Below the pieces are notes generated by a model that saw only the letters and a list, made by a program, of their open reading frames with translations, did no database searches and was not told the origin of the DNA. A stretch of 64,000 bases of DNA from Marinobacter sp. F4206. GTDB lineage: Bacteria; Pseudomonadota; Gammaproteobacteria; Pseudomonadales; Oleiphilaceae. The stretch lies in NCBI RefSeq assembly GCF_019392195.1, contig NZ_JAHXKI010000002.1:1612001-1676000 (forward strand). Direction: 5' to 3'. Position 1 is the stretch's first letter. Each line of letters starts with the position of its first letter. This document shows, in pieces, positions 51,633-61,238 of the stretch. A program made the position numbers and the translations under genes.

Positions 51633-54600
51633 ATGGCCGCACGACAGAACATTTTCCGGGTTCGGCGCAGTTACAATCAGTGGGTCGCCAACCAGACACT
51701 CGAAGACTATGCCCTGAGGTTTACCGCCAAGAGCGCCCGGCGCTGGTCCGCCGCCCGGGTCAGCAACACCGCGCTGGGCGCGATTTCGTTCCTGGCCATG
51801 GAAGCCATTGGCGGCTCCATCACCCTGCACTACGGGTTCGATAACGCCGTGGCGGCCATTCTGGTGGTCAGTCTGGTGATCTTCCTGACCGCCATCCCGA
51901 TCAGTTACTACGCCGCCCGCTACGGCGTGGACATTGACCTGCTGACCCGGGGCGCCGGCTTCGGCTACATTGGCTCCACCATCACTTCGCTGATCTACGC
52001 CTCGTTTACCTTCATCTTCTTCGCCATCGAGGCGGCGATCATGGCCATGGCCCTGGAGATGCTGTTCGACATCCCGCTGGTGCTCGGTTATCTGATCTGC
52101 GCGGTGGCGATCATCCCGCTGGTGACCCACGGCATCACCACCATCAGCCGGTTCCAGGTCTGGACCCAGCCGGTGTGGATCCTGCTGCAACTGACGCCGT
52201 TCGTGTTCATCATCTACGCCGACGCCTCCTCCATCAGCGACTGGACAAAATTCGAGGGACTCGGGCCAGCCGCCGGACAGGGCCTGAATGTGGTAATGTT
52301 CGGCGCCGCCGCCGCGGTGGTGTTCTCGCTGATCGCCCAAATTGGCGAGCAGGTGGATTTTCTGCGCTTCATTCCGGAGCCTCGGGATCGGGAGGAAAAA
52401 CGCCGGTGGTGGGTGGCGGTGATGTCTGGCGGGCCGGGCTGGATCGTGATCGGCATGCTGAAGATCCTGGCCGGCTCCTTCCTGGCGGTGCTGGCCCTGA
52501 ATCAGGGCATCTCCGCCACCGAGGCCGCCGACCCGACCCAGATGTACGTGGTGGCGTTCAATTACATCACCCAGTCGCCGGAGATCTCCCTGGCCATGGC
52601 CGGGATCTTCGTGATCCTGTGCCAGCTCAAGATCAACGTCACCAACGCCTACGCCGGCTCCATTGCCTGGTCGAACTTCTTCTCGCGGCTGACCCACAGC
52701 CACCCGGGCCGGGTGGTCTGGCTGTTTTTCAACGTCGCCATTGCCCTGCTGGTGATGGAGCTGGGGGTGTACCGGGCGCTGGAGGAAACCCTCGGCTTCT
52801 ACGGCATCATCGCCATTGCCTGGGTTGGGGCGCTGGTGGCGGACCTGGTGATCAACAAGCCGCTGGGGCTGAGCCCGAAGCACATCGAGTTCAAGCGCGC
52901 GCACCTGTACGACATCAACCCCGTGGGCGTCGGTGCCATGATCACCGCCTCGGTGGTGGGCATCACCTGCCATACCGGCATCCTCGGCGACTACGCCGAG
53001 GCTCTGTCCCACTTCATCGCCATGGCCGTGGCGCTGGTGACCGCGCCGTTGATTGCCTGGAAGACCCGCGGCCGGTTTTACACCGCCCGCCCGTTCACGC
53101 CCATCGCCACGGACCATCAACTGGTGCAATGCACCATCTGTGAGCACAAGTTCGAGCCGGAAGACGTCACCAGTTGCCCGGCCTACGACGGCACCATCTG
53201 TTCCCTGTGCTGTTCGCTGGATGCCCGCTGCGGCGACGTCTGCAAACCCGGCGCCGGGTACCAGGAACAATTGCAGCAGTTTCTTGGCAAGCTGGTGCCC
53301 GGCGCAATCCTGAGCCGCCTGCACTCCCGCATTGGCCACTTCCTGACGTTACTGGTGCTGATCAATGGCCTGTCCGGCCTGCTGCTGTCCCTGATCTACT
53401 TCAAGACACCAGTGGCCTCGGCGCCCGAGGCGCTGCTGCTGTCGGTCACCCTCTGGAAAGTGTTCTTCATTCTGGTGATTGTCACCGGGGTCATCTGCTG
53501 GCTGTTCGTACTCGCCCACGAGAGCCGGGTGGTGGCGGAAGAGGAATCCGGTCGGCAGACGCGACTGCTGATGGAGGAGATCGTCGCCCACGAGCGTACC
53601 GACCAGGCCCTGCAGCAGGCCAAGGAACAAGCAGAAGCAGCAAATGGTGCAAAAAGCCGCTATTTGACCGGCATCAGCCACGAACTCCGCTCACCGTTGA
53701 ATGCCATTCTGGGTTACGCCCAGTTACTGGAGAATGACGACTCGGTACCGCCCCACCGGCAGGAGGCTCTGGGGGTGATCCGCCGCAGTGGCGAGTACCT
53801 GGCCGACCTGATTGAGGGCCTGCTCGACATCTCCAAGATCGAGGCCGGACGACTGGACCTGCACCGGGACCAGGTCCGTATCGAATTACTGATGGAACAG
53901 CTGGTCACCATGTTCCAGCTGCAGGCGGAGGAAAAGGGCCTGGCGTTCGATTACCACTGCCCCTTCCCGCTGCCAGAAATGGTGACCACCGATGAAAAAC
54001 GCCTGCGCCAGATCCTGATCAACCTGCTCTCGAATGCCATCAAATACACCGACAAGGGCGGGGTGTCCCTGACCCTGCGCTACCGGAGTCAGGTGGCCGA
54101 GTTCACCGTCCGGGACACCGGCGAGGGCATCGCCCGGGAGAACATCGAGCGGATCTTCCGGCCGTTCGAGCGCATCCGCACGCCGGGTCAGAGCCGCACC
54201 GGTACCGGCCTGGGCCTGACCATCACCCGACTGCTGACGGAGATCATGGGTGGCGACATCGCTGTCCACAGCGAGCCCGGCCAGGGCAGCACCTTCAAGG
54301 TCAGCCTGATGCTGTCCAGCCTGCACAGCGCCGGGCCACGGTCGATTTCCGCCCCGGCCCGACGGATCTACGGCTATCACGGCAGCCGCCGCAAGGTTCT
54401 GCTGGTGGACGACGACATCTCTCATCGCCAGGTAATTCGCGCCATGCTGTCGCCCCTGGGCTTTGAAATTGTCGATATCGGCAATGCCCTCAAGGTTCAG
54501 GAAACCATTGATACCGAGCGCCCGGATCTGGTCTTGCTGGACGTGTCCATGCCCGGCCGTACCGGCTGGGAGGTGTTGCAGCTGCTGCGTGCGGCGAAGC

Positions 54601-55016
54601 ACGCCATGCCGGTAGTGATGGTGTCCGCCGACGCCAACGAGGGCCATCACGCCGCCGATTCACCGCGCCTGCACGATGGCTACATCATCAAGCCGGTGCG
54701 CCTGAACCTGCTGCTGGACACCATCGCCCGGGTGCTCAGCCTGGAATGGCGGTTCGAGAAAAGCGCCGAGCCGCTGGCCGCCATCCCAGTATCGGACAGC
54801 GGTGACCTGCCCCTGCCCGCTATGGCACACCGGCAGGACCTGGCGGACCTGGCCCGCATCGGGCACCGAAAGGGCCTGCTCGAGGCACTGCATGGGCTCA
54901 AGCACCGGGGCGAGGCGGAGGAACCCTTTACCGACGAGCTGACCCAGCTCACCAACGATTTTCAGTTTGAAAAAATCCTGGAATTACTCGAGGTACCCGA
55001 ACATGAAGCTTCATGA
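51633..55016 (+). CDS. NCS1-transporter-fused hybrid sensor histidine kinase
   Basis: 1127 residues. Residues ~15-480 form a polytopic domain like NCS1 purine/cytosine permeases (LGAISFLAMEAIGGSITLHY, DIDLLTRGAGFGYIGSTI). A cysteine-rich patch follows at ~500-540 (CTIC, SCPAYDGTICSLCC, RCGDVC), probably a zinc-binding ribbon, then two more helices (~570-630), a coiled coil, HisKA with His683 (GISHELRSPLN), HATPase (NLLSNAIKYT, DTGEGI, GTGLGLTI), a receiver with Asp970 (LLDVSMPG) and a C-terminal helical tail. Design parallels CbrA, where a transporter domain is fused to a kinase. The adjacent operon suggests it senses amides, urea or a related nitrogen compound. Confidence 0.9.
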   Translation: MAARQNIFRVRRSYNQWVANQTLEDYALRFTAKSARRWSAARVSNTALGAISFLAMEAIGGSITLHYGFDNAVAAILVVSLVIFLTAIPISYYAARYGVDIDLLTRGAGFGYIGSTITSLIYASFTFIFFAIEAAIMAMALEMLFDIPLVLGYLICAVAIIPLVTHGITTISRFQVWTQPVWILLQLTPFVFIIYADASSISDWTKFEGLGPAAGQGLNVVMFGAAAAVVFSLIAQIGEQVDFLRFIPEPRDREEKRRWWVAVMSGGPGWIVIGMLKILAGSFLAVLALNQGISATEAADPTQMYVVAFNYITQSPEISLAMAGIFVILCQLKINVTNAYAGSIAWSNFFSRLTHSHPGRVVWLFFNVAIALLVMELGVYRALEETLGFYGIIAIAWVGALVADLVINKPLGLSPKHIEFKRAHLYDINPVGVGAMITASVVGITCHTGILGDYAEALSHFIAMAVALVTAPLIAWKTRGRFYTARPFTPIATDHQLVQCTICEHKFEPEDVTSCPAYDGTICSLCCSLDARCGDVCKPGAGYQEQLQQFLGKLVPGAILSRLHSRIGHFLTLLVLINGLSGLLLSLIYFKTPVASAPEALLLSVTLWKVFFILVIVTGVICWLFVLAHESRVVAEEESGRQTRLLMEEIVAHERTDQALQQAKEQAEAANGAKSRYLTGISHELRSPLNAILGYAQLLENDDSVPPHRQEALGVIRRSGEYLADLIEGLLDISKIEAGRLDLHRDQVRIELLMEQLVTMFQLQAEEKGLAFDYHCPFPLPEMVTTDEKRLRQILINLLSNAIKYTDKGGVSLTLRYRSQVAEFTVRDTGEGIARENIERIFRPFERIRTPGQSRTGTGLGLTITRLLTEIMGGDIAVHSEPGQGSTFKVSLMLSSLHSAGPRSISAPARRIYGYHGSRRKVLLVDDDISHRQVIRAMLSPLGFEIVDIGNALKVQETIDTERPDLVLLDVSMPGRTGWEVLQLLRAAKHAMPVVMVSADANEGHHAADSPRLHDGYIIKPVRLNLLLDTIARVLSLEWRFEKSAEPLAAIPVSDSGDLPLPAMAHRQDLADLARIGHRKGLLEALHGLKHRGEAEEPFTDELTQLTNDFQFEKILELLEVPEHEAS

Positions 55017-55908
55017 GGACCGGAAAACCGTCGTGATGGTCGTGGATGACGCGGTCGACTCCATTCGCATGATCAACGATGCCCTCGAGGAAGCGGGCAT
55101 GACCGTCCTGGTCGCGCTGGAAGGTAACCAGGCGCTCACCATCAGCCAGAACATCACCCCGGATGTGGTGCTGATGGATGCGCTCATGCCGCACATGGAC
55201 GGTTTTGAAACCTGCCGGCGGCTGAAGGAGAACCCGGCGTTCACCGACATTCCGATCATCTTCATGACCGGCCTGAGTGACACCGAACACGTGGTCATGG
55301 GCCTGAACGCCGGCGGTGTGGATTACGTCACCAAACCCATCAACACCACCGAGTTGCTGGCGCGCATGGACGTACACCTCGCCAACGCCCGCATGACCCG
55401 CAGCGCCCGCAGCGCCCTCGATACCGCGGGCCAGAACCTGTTTGCGGTGGACCGCGAGGGCAATCTGCTGTGGGGGACACCACAGGTCTGCCGGTGTCTG
55501 CCCGACAGCAGCCACCCGGAGTTTCCGGATGTTCGGGCCAAGCTGGAGGAGTGGCTCAGCCACAACCTGGAGCCGGGACACGTGATGCCGTTGCGGGCGC
55601 TGGACACCCCCCGCTCGGTGGAATACCTGGCGCTGGTGGACGGCCGGGAATACCTGCTCCGGCTGAAAACCCCGCAGAACCAGAACAGCGCGGCCGCCGC
55701 CCTGCGAGAGCGGTTCCAGCTGACGTTGCGGGAATCGGACGTGCTACTGTGGATCGCCAACGGCAAGACCAACCGGGAAATCGGACAGATCCTGGACATG
55801 AGCCCGCGCACGGTCAACAAGCATCTGGAGCAGGTGTTCCGGAAACTGGGCGTGGAGAACCGGACCGCCGCAGCCGCCAGCGCCATCCGCCTGCTGGCCA
55901 CGCAGTAG
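55003..55908 (+). CDS. LuxR-type response regulator of the amide locus
   Basis: 301 residues from the ATG at 55003, overlapping the kinase gene by 14 bases, so the two are coupled. Receiver domain 1-125 with the DD pair (VMVVDDAVDS), phospho-acceptor Asp59 (VVLMDALMP) and Lys in VTKPIN. A ~100-residue PAS-like middle segment (AGQNLFAVDREGNLLWGTPQ) is followed by a NarL/LuxR helix-turn-helix (LTLRESDVLLWIANGKTNRE, MSPRTVNKHLEQVFRKLGVE). It probably activates the divergent urt-ami-fmd operon, and the repeated TACGTC-N4-GACGTA sites are candidate targets. Confidence 0.9.
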   Translation: MKLHEDRKTVVMVVDDAVDSIRMINDALEEAGMTVLVALEGNQALTISQNITPDVVLMDALMPHMDGFETCRRLKENPAFTDIPIIFMTGLSDTEHVVMGLNAGGVDYVTKPINTTELLARMDVHLANARMTRSARSALDTAGQNLFAVDREGNLLWGTPQVCRCLPDSSHPEFPDVRAKLEEWLSHNLEPGHVMPLRALDTPRSVEYLALVDGREYLLRLKTPQNQNSAAAALRERFQLTLRESDVLLWIANGKTNREIGQILDMSPRTVNKHLEQVFRKLGVENRTAAAASAIRLLATQ

Positions 55909-55982
55909 GCGGGTTCGGGCACTTTTCAGGACGTCGGCTGTCAGCCCGGTAATCCCTCACGATTCCTGGCAAGGAGATGATT

Positions 55983-56723
55983 TTGCGTCTGACGGCACTG
56001 AAGTCACTGATCCCCGCACTGGCCCTCGCCAGCAGCCCCTGGCTGATGCCCACCGCGCAGGCGCAGGGCCCTGAGCTGCCCGCCTTTTCGGCTATTGACA
56101 CACTGGGGGAAGGCTCCGGCTGGGAGCCCCTGGAATTTCCCAAGATTGACCAACACTCCCGCTACGAGCTGGTAACCGACGAGGGCCGCCAGGTGGTTCG
56201 GGCCGAGACCGAGGGCGGCGCCTCCGGGATGATTGCCCGGCTGGACCTGCAACCCTCGGACTCGCTGATTTTGCGCTGGCAGTGGAAGGTATCGAATGTG
56301 TTCGAGCGGGGCGATGCCCGGGAAAAGTCCGGCGACGACTATCCGGCGCGGATCTACGTGGCGTTCAAATTCCAGCCGGAGAACGCCGGGTTCTTCGAGC
56401 GCGCCAAGCGCAAGACCGTCGAGGTGCTGTTCGGCGAAAGCCTGCCAGGCAACGCCCTCAACTACATCTGGGCCAACACCCTGCCCGAGGGCGAGATGAT
56501 TCCCAACCCCTATACCGACAAGACCATGATGGTATCGGTCAATTCCGGCAACGAGCGCGTGGGCGAATGGGTGACCGTGGAGCGGGATATCGTCGCCGAC
56601 TACCGTCAGGCGTTCGGGGAGGCGCCTCCGCCGGTGGTCGGCATTGCCATCATGTCGGACTCGGACAACACCGGCGAAGCCGCCACGGCCTGGTATGGCG
56701 ACATCAGCCTGTCGACCGAGTGA
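55983..56723 (+). CDS. DUF3047 domain-containing exported protein
   Basis: 246 residues. An ATG at 55977 directly abuts AAGGAG, too close to be used. TTG at 55983 has six bases of spacing and is the likelier start, giving MRLTALKSLIPALALASSP with signal cleavage near AQAQGP. The mature domain (SLILRWQWKVSNVFERGDAR, DDYPARIYVAFKF, GNALNYIWAN) matches DUF3047, a periplasmic beta-sandwich family of unknown function. It lies 74 bases after the response regulator in the same direction; co-transcription is possible. Confidence 0.85.
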   Translation: MRLTALKSLIPALALASSPWLMPTAQAQGPELPAFSAIDTLGEGSGWEPLEFPKIDQHSRYELVTDEGRQVVRAETEGGASGMIARLDLQPSDSLILRWQWKVSNVFERGDAREKSGDDYPARIYVAFKFQPENAGFFERAKRKTVEVLFGESLPGNALNYIWANTLPEGEMIPNPYTDKTMMVSVNSGNERVGEWVTVERDIVADYRQAFGEAPPPVVGIAIMSDSDNTGEAATAWYGDISLSTE

Positions 56724-56738
56724 GCCCGGCGGGCGAGG

Positions 56739-57545
56739 CTAGCGGTATTCCTCGGGAAAGCCGGGAATGACAAACCCCGGGGTTATGGTCCGCACCGGTG
56801 GCACGTCCCCGGCGGCTGCCAGTCTCAGATAGGCATCATCAAACTCTTCCCGAAGTACGGCGGCGCGCGGACTGGCCAGCGAGAACAGCCACGCGATGTT
56901 GCGGGTGCGCACCTCGGACTCGACAACCTCACTGTCTGAGGGATAGGTCAGAACCTGGTTGACCGGCTGTCGGTAATCGAGCAAGTAATCCCCGCGATTG
57001 CGCTTGAGCATGTCGATGGCGGAACGATGATTGGGCGCCTCGGTGATCCGGATGTCATCGGAACGATTCAGCCAATTGATCAGGCCGGCGTAGGTGTAGC
57101 CGCCTATCACGATCACGGTCTTGCCTTTGAGCTGACTGAAATTTTCCAGCGGCGCCATGCCCTCCCGGTACCAGGCGCTCAGCTGGATCGCCAGAGGGCT
57201 GACCCAGCTTTCCAGGATCTCACCCTCAAGACTCGGGATATCCGTCAATCCTGGCCACAGATCGATCTGGCCATTGCTCAAATACAGATACACCCGGCTC
57301 ACCGGCAGATAGATAAATTCCGGCACGTAGCCCGCTTCCTCAACGACCTTTCGGGTAATGTCGATCATCTCCCCGTCCGGCTGCCCGGCATGGTTGCGAT
57401 AGGTCATCGGTGGGAATTCCACGTAGGCAATACGCAGGGTTTTCGGCGTCGTTGCCTGGGCCATCGCAGGCGATGGCCCCAAAAAGACAAGCAACAAAAG
57501 CCACAGGGTAAGGACAGTGGGACGACAGGTACGGCAGCTGTTCAT
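56739..57545 (-). CDS. Periplasmic substrate-binding protein, family 3
   Basis: 268 residues: signal peptide (VLTLWLLLLVFLGPSPAMAQ) and a bilobal SBP_bac_3-type domain beginning LRIAYVEFPPMTYRNHAGQP, with LPVSRVYLYLSNGQIDLWPG and LKGKTVIVIGGYTYAGL. No permease or ATPase is adjacent, so it may be an orphan sensor-type binding protein rather than part of an amino-acid transporter. Convergent with the DUF3047 gene, with 15 bases between the stops. Confidence 0.82.
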   Translation of the reverse strand: MNSCRTCRPTVLTLWLLLLVFLGPSPAMAQATTPKTLRIAYVEFPPMTYRNHAGQPDGEMIDITRKVVEEAGYVPEFIYLPVSRVYLYLSNGQIDLWPGLTDIPSLEGEILESWVSPLAIQLSAWYREGMAPLENFSQLKGKTVIVIGGYTYAGLINWLNRSDDIRITEAPNHRSAIDMLKRNRGDYLLDYRQPVNQVLTYPSDSEVVESEVRTRNIAWLFSLASPRAAVLREEFDDAYLRLAAAGDVPPVRTITPGFVIPGFPEEYR

Positions 57546-57634
57546 GGATTCCGGTTCTTGTAATCGCTTTTGGCAGAGCTTATCAGACCGGGAAATTTGT
57601 GCACGGACAACCGCCGCAAAAAAACAACGGGCCC

Positions 57635-59140
57635 TCAGATGTGGTTGATCACCATATACAGACCAACCCCGCCCATGACCAGGGTATAGGGGAAAGCCAT
57701 GATCACCATGCGCCCGTAGGACAGTCGGACCAGGGGCGCGATGGCCGAGGTCAGCAGGAACAGGAACGCGGCCTGGCCGTTGGGTGTGGCCACACTCGGC
57801 AGGTTAGTGCCAGTGTTGATCGCCACGGCCAGGGCCTGGAAATGCTCATGGCTGATGCTGCCGGCATCCAGGGCCTGCTTGACTTCGCTGATGTACACCG
57901 TGGCCACGAACACGTTGTCACTGATCATCGAGAGCACGCCGTTGGCGATGAAGAACATGCCCGGTTGCTGGCCTTCAGGCAGGGACAACACGTAATCGAT
58001 GATGGGCTTGAACAGGTGCTGCTCGTGGATCACCGCGACCACGGCGAAAAACACCACCAGCAGGGACGTGAACGGCAGGGATTCCTGGAATGCCTTGCCG
58101 ATCTGGTGCTCGTCGGTGATGCCGGTGAACGAGGTGATCAGGATAATAACCAGCAGGCCGATCAGGCCCACTTCAGCCAGGTGGAACGCCAGGCCAACCA
58201 CGAGAATACCCGCAGCAATCGCCTGGACCCAGAGCGCAGCCTGGTCCGCCTTGGTGCGTTTGGCCCGCTCATTCTCGGCAAACTCTTCCAGAACCTGCCG
58301 GACCGGTTTGGGCAGGCGCCCGCCATAACCGAACCAGCGCAGCTTCTCCAGCGCCCAGCAGGTCACCAGGCCGGCCGCGAGAACCGGCAGGCTGACCGGC
58401 GCCATCTGCAGGAAGAAACCGGCAAAATCCCAGCCCACCACCTTGGCGATCAACAGGTTCTGGGGCTCACCCACCATGGTGGCCACCCCGCCGAGGGCGG
58501 TGCCGATGGCACCGTGCATCAACAGGCTGCGCAGAAAGGCCCGGAAATTCTCCAGGTCTTCCCGATGCAGTTCGACCACCTCTTCGTCACTGCCGGCGTT
58601 GTGGTCCTTGTGGTGATAACCCTTGCCGGAAGCCACCTTGTGGTACACCGAGTAGAAACCGACGGCGACGCTGATGATCACCGCGGTCACGGTCAGGGCA
58701 TCAAGAAACGCGGAAAGGATGGCGGCCGCGCTGCAGAACAACAGCGACAGGGCGGATTTTGAGCGCACCCCCACCAGGATCTGGGTGAAGGTCACCAGCA
58801 GCAGTTCCTTCATGAAATAGATGCCCGCCACCATGAACATCAGCAGCAGAATCACCGGGAAGTTGGTGAGCACTTCCAGATACACCGCATCCGGCGTGGT
58901 CAGGCCGATCAGCAGCGCTTCCACCGCCAGCAGGCCACCCGGCAAAAGCGGATAACACTTCAGCGCCATGGCCAGGGTGAAAATGAATTCGCCGATCAGC
59001 AGCCACCCGGCCGTCCCCGGCCCCAACAGATACATCACAATCGGATTGGCGATCAGGAACAACAGGATGACCTGCTTGTACCAGACCGGAGCCTTGCCAA
59101 GAAAATTATGGGTGAAGCCGGAAATAACGGTAGTGGGCAT
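57635..59140 (-). CDS. nhaB: Na+/H+ antiporter NhaB
   Basis: 501 residues, about 12 transmembrane helices. Start [20 protein letters not shown] and the conserved [21 protein letters not shown] and [20 protein letters not shown] segments identify NhaB, which exchanges sodium for protons at the inner membrane. Conserved acidic residues lie in [10 protein letters not shown] and [11 protein letters not shown]. Suits a halotolerant marine cell. Monocistronic, divergent from the aliA operon. Confidence 0.95.
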   Translation of the reverse strand: MPTTVISGFTHNFLGKAPVWYKQVILLFLIANPIVMYLLGPGTAGWLLIGEFIFTLAMALKCYPLLPGGLLAVEALLIGLTTPDAVYLEVLTNFPVILLLMFMVAGIYFMKELLLVTFTQILVGVRSKSALSLLFCSAAAILSAFLDALTVTAVIISVAVGFYSVYHKVASGKGYHHKDHNAGSDEEVVELHREDLENFRAFLRSLLMHGAIGTALGGVATMVGEPQNLLIAKVVGWDFAGFFLQMAPVSLPVLAAGLVTCWALEKLRWFGYGGRLPKPVRQVLEEFAENERAKRTKADQAALWVQAIAAGILVVGLAFHLAEVGLIGLLVIILITSFTGITDEHQIGKAFQESLPFTSLLVVFFAVVAVIHEQHLFKPIIDYVLSLPEGQQPGMFFIANGVLSMISDNVFVATVYISEVKQALDAGSISHEHFQALAVAINTGTNLPSVATPNGQAAFLFLLTSAIAPLVRLSYGRMVIMAFPYTLVMGGVGLYMVINHI

Positions 59141-59540
59141 TGCGGGTTTCTTCTGGGTTAGCGTGCTGAAAACAGAATCCGGATGCGGAGCCTTATGTTC
59201 CCTGATAGTTCTTTACCGGGTAATCGGACCAAGGTATCGAATCGATGCACTGTTGGTAGTGGATGCAGCGTCGCATTGTACCCCAAAAACCGGTTACGCG
59301 GTGATAGGGCCCTGCCGCTCTAGCAATATCTTGCTGTATATCACTGGGACCTCCGCGGAAATCATTCCAGTTATATCTCATCCGGTGGTGGACGCACCAT
59401 ACCTCTCATTGGCTACTCCTACAAAATTTAAAGCAATATGTTGACATATAATTTCGGGCGGGCGTATGTTTAAGGCAGCCGCGGCGGTCTGCGCTGCCCG
59501 GCATCAACAACAACAAAACTCAAGATGACAGGTGGATCAC
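59141..59540. other. Divergent intergenic region nhaB / aliA
   Basis: About 400 bases without a credible gene. The right part holds the predicted aliA promoter and a palindrome. The part nearest nhaB (59141-59400) shows nothing definable beyond a moderate AT content. Confidence 0.5.
59436..59470 (+). promoter_or_regulatory. Predicted aliA promoter with palindromic operator
   Basis: TTGACA (59441-59446, perfect -35), an 18-base spacer and TATGTT (59465-59470) form a plausible promoter 70 bases before aliA. The -35 lies inside the perfect palindrome ATATGTTGACATAT (59436-59449), a good site for a dimeric repressor such as a MarR or TetR type. BadR, a MarR-family regulator, controls the related genes in Rhodopseudomonas, but no regulator gene is visible here. 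Confidence 0.55.
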
Positions 59541-61205
59541 ATGGAAACTGGCCTTACGCCCCAACCGGAACGCCGCTCCGCCATGATTCAAAACGGAGCC
59601 TGGAACGACAAGCTCATTACCGATTACCTGGACCAGGCAGTCGCCCGAACCCCTGACCGTGAGGCGATCGTCGGCTATCAGGTGACCGGAGACACCCGCA
59701 CCGCTCTCACGTACCGTGAACTGGACGACACCGTCACCCGCATGGCCGCGGGTCTGGCCGGGCTGGGTATTGGCAAGGGTGATGTGGTGGCCTGCCAGCT
59801 GCCCAACTGGTGGCAAACCACGGCCCTGCACCTGGCTTGCATGCGCATTGGCGCCATCCTCAACCCGCTGATGCCGATCTTCCGCGAGCGGGAACTGCGG
59901 TTCATGCTCAAGCACGGGGAGGCCCGGCTGCTGGTGATTCCGAAGGTGTTCCGCAACTTCGACTACGAAGCCATGGTCGATGGCATTCGCCCCGAACTGC
60001 CCGATCTGGAAACCCTGCTGGTGATCGGTGGCGACGGGGATCGCAGCTTCGAACAGCGCCTGATCAACATCGCCTGGGAAGAAGAGCAAGACACCGAAGC
60101 GCTGTTCCGGGAGCGCCAGCTGGGCGCCGACGATGTCATCCAGATTCTCTACACGTCCGGCACCACGGGTGAACCCAAGGGGGTGATGCACACCTCCAAT
60201 ACCCTGTTTTCCAATGTTCGCCCATACGCGGACCGACTGCACCTGGGTTCGGACGACAAGGTCCTGATGGCCTCGCCTCTGGCGCACCAGACCGGTTTTA
60301 TGTACGGCATCATGATGCCCGTCTATCTGGGCACCACCGCCATTCTCCAGGATATCTGGGACGCCGAGTATGTGTGCAAGGTCATTGCCGCCGAGCAGCC
60401 GGCCTTCACCATGGCCGCCACGCCCTTCCTCGCCGACCTGGTGAAAGCCGCTCCCAGCCATGAGGGCGAACTGGACTCCCTGCGTATCTTCGTCTCGGCC
60501 GGCGCGCCGATTCCCAGCGCCGTGGTGGAACAGGCCGGCAAGGTACTGAAGGCAACGATTGTCTCCGCCTGGGGCATGACCGAGAACGGCGCGGTCACCA
60601 TGACCTGTCCGGAAGATCCCGCCGAACGGGCCAGCCAGTCTGATGGCAAGGCTGTGCCCGGGATGGAGGTGAAGATCACTGACTTCCAGGGCAACGACCT
60701 GCCCGCGGGCGAGGAAGGCAACCTGCTGGTCCGGGGCGCGAGCCTGTTTGTCGGCTATCTCAAGCGTCCGGAACTCTACGGCGTCGATGAGGACGGCTGG
60801 TTCAGCACCGGCGACCTCGCGCGCATGGATAAGGACGGTTACATCCGCATCACCGGCCGCACCAAGGATGTGGTCATCCGCGGCGGCGAGAACATTCCCG
60901 TGGTAGAAGTGGAAAACCTGCTCTACAAATTTCCCGGTCTGGTCGATGTGGCTCTGGTGGGCTGCCCGGACGACCGGCTCGGGGAGCGGGTGTGCGCCTA
61001 CGTGACGCTCGAAGACAACGCCACCGACGTCACCCTGGACGAGGTCAACGGTTACCTGCTCGACCAGAAACTGTCCCGGAACTACCTGCCCGAGTACCTC
61101 GAAGTGATCGAGGCCATGCCTCGCACCGCGTCCGGAAAGATCCAGAAATTCAAACTGCGTGAACAGGCCAGGACGGTTCACCTGGACCCGGCCAAACGCA
61201 GCTAA
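59541..61205 (+). CDS. aliA: Cyclohexanecarboxylate-CoA ligase
   Basis: 554 residues from the ATG at 59541, with AGGTGG six bases upstream. An AMP-dependent acyl-CoA synthetase: P-loop YTSGTTGEPKG, A5 region WGMTENGAVTM, motif GWFSTGDLA, and the catalytic lysine in SGKIQKFKL. Gene order with badH, badI and an AliB-type dehydrogenase identifies the substrate as cyclohexanecarboxylate, activated with ATP and CoA in the cytosol. Related naphthenic acids may be accepted. Confidence 0.88.
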   Translation: METGLTPQPERRSAMIQNGAWNDKLITDYLDQAVARTPDREAIVGYQVTGDTRTALTYRELDDTVTRMAAGLAGLGIGKGDVVACQLPNWWQTTALHLACMRIGAILNPLMPIFRERELRFMLKHGEARLLVIPKVFRNFDYEAMVDGIRPELPDLETLLVIGGDGDRSFEQRLINIAWEEEQDTEALFRERQLGADDVIQILYTSGTTGEPKGVMHTSNTLFSNVRPYADRLHLGSDDKVLMASPLAHQTGFMYGIMMPVYLGTTAILQDIWDAEYVCKVIAAEQPAFTMAATPFLADLVKAAPSHEGELDSLRIFVSAGAPIPSAVVEQAGKVLKATIVSAWGMTENGAVTMTCPEDPAERASQSDGKAVPGMEVKITDFQGNDLPAGEEGNLLVRGASLFVGYLKRPELYGVDEDGWFSTGDLARMDKDGYIRITGRTKDVVIRGGENIPVVEVENLLYKFPGLVDVALVGCPDDRLGERVCAYVTLEDNATDVTLDEVNGYLLDQKLSRNYLPEYLEVIEAMPRTASGKIQKFKLREQARTVHLDPAKRS

Positions 61206-61238
61206 CCCGTTTATCCACAGACACAGGAGCAAGCGATC

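Noticed and set aside
51501..53339. 612-codon open frame antisense to the NCS1 domain of the kinase
   Set aside because: The plus strand encodes a coherent multi-domain kinase; the antisense translation is Gly/His/Arg/Asp-rich without any domain, a typical product of high G+C codon bias.
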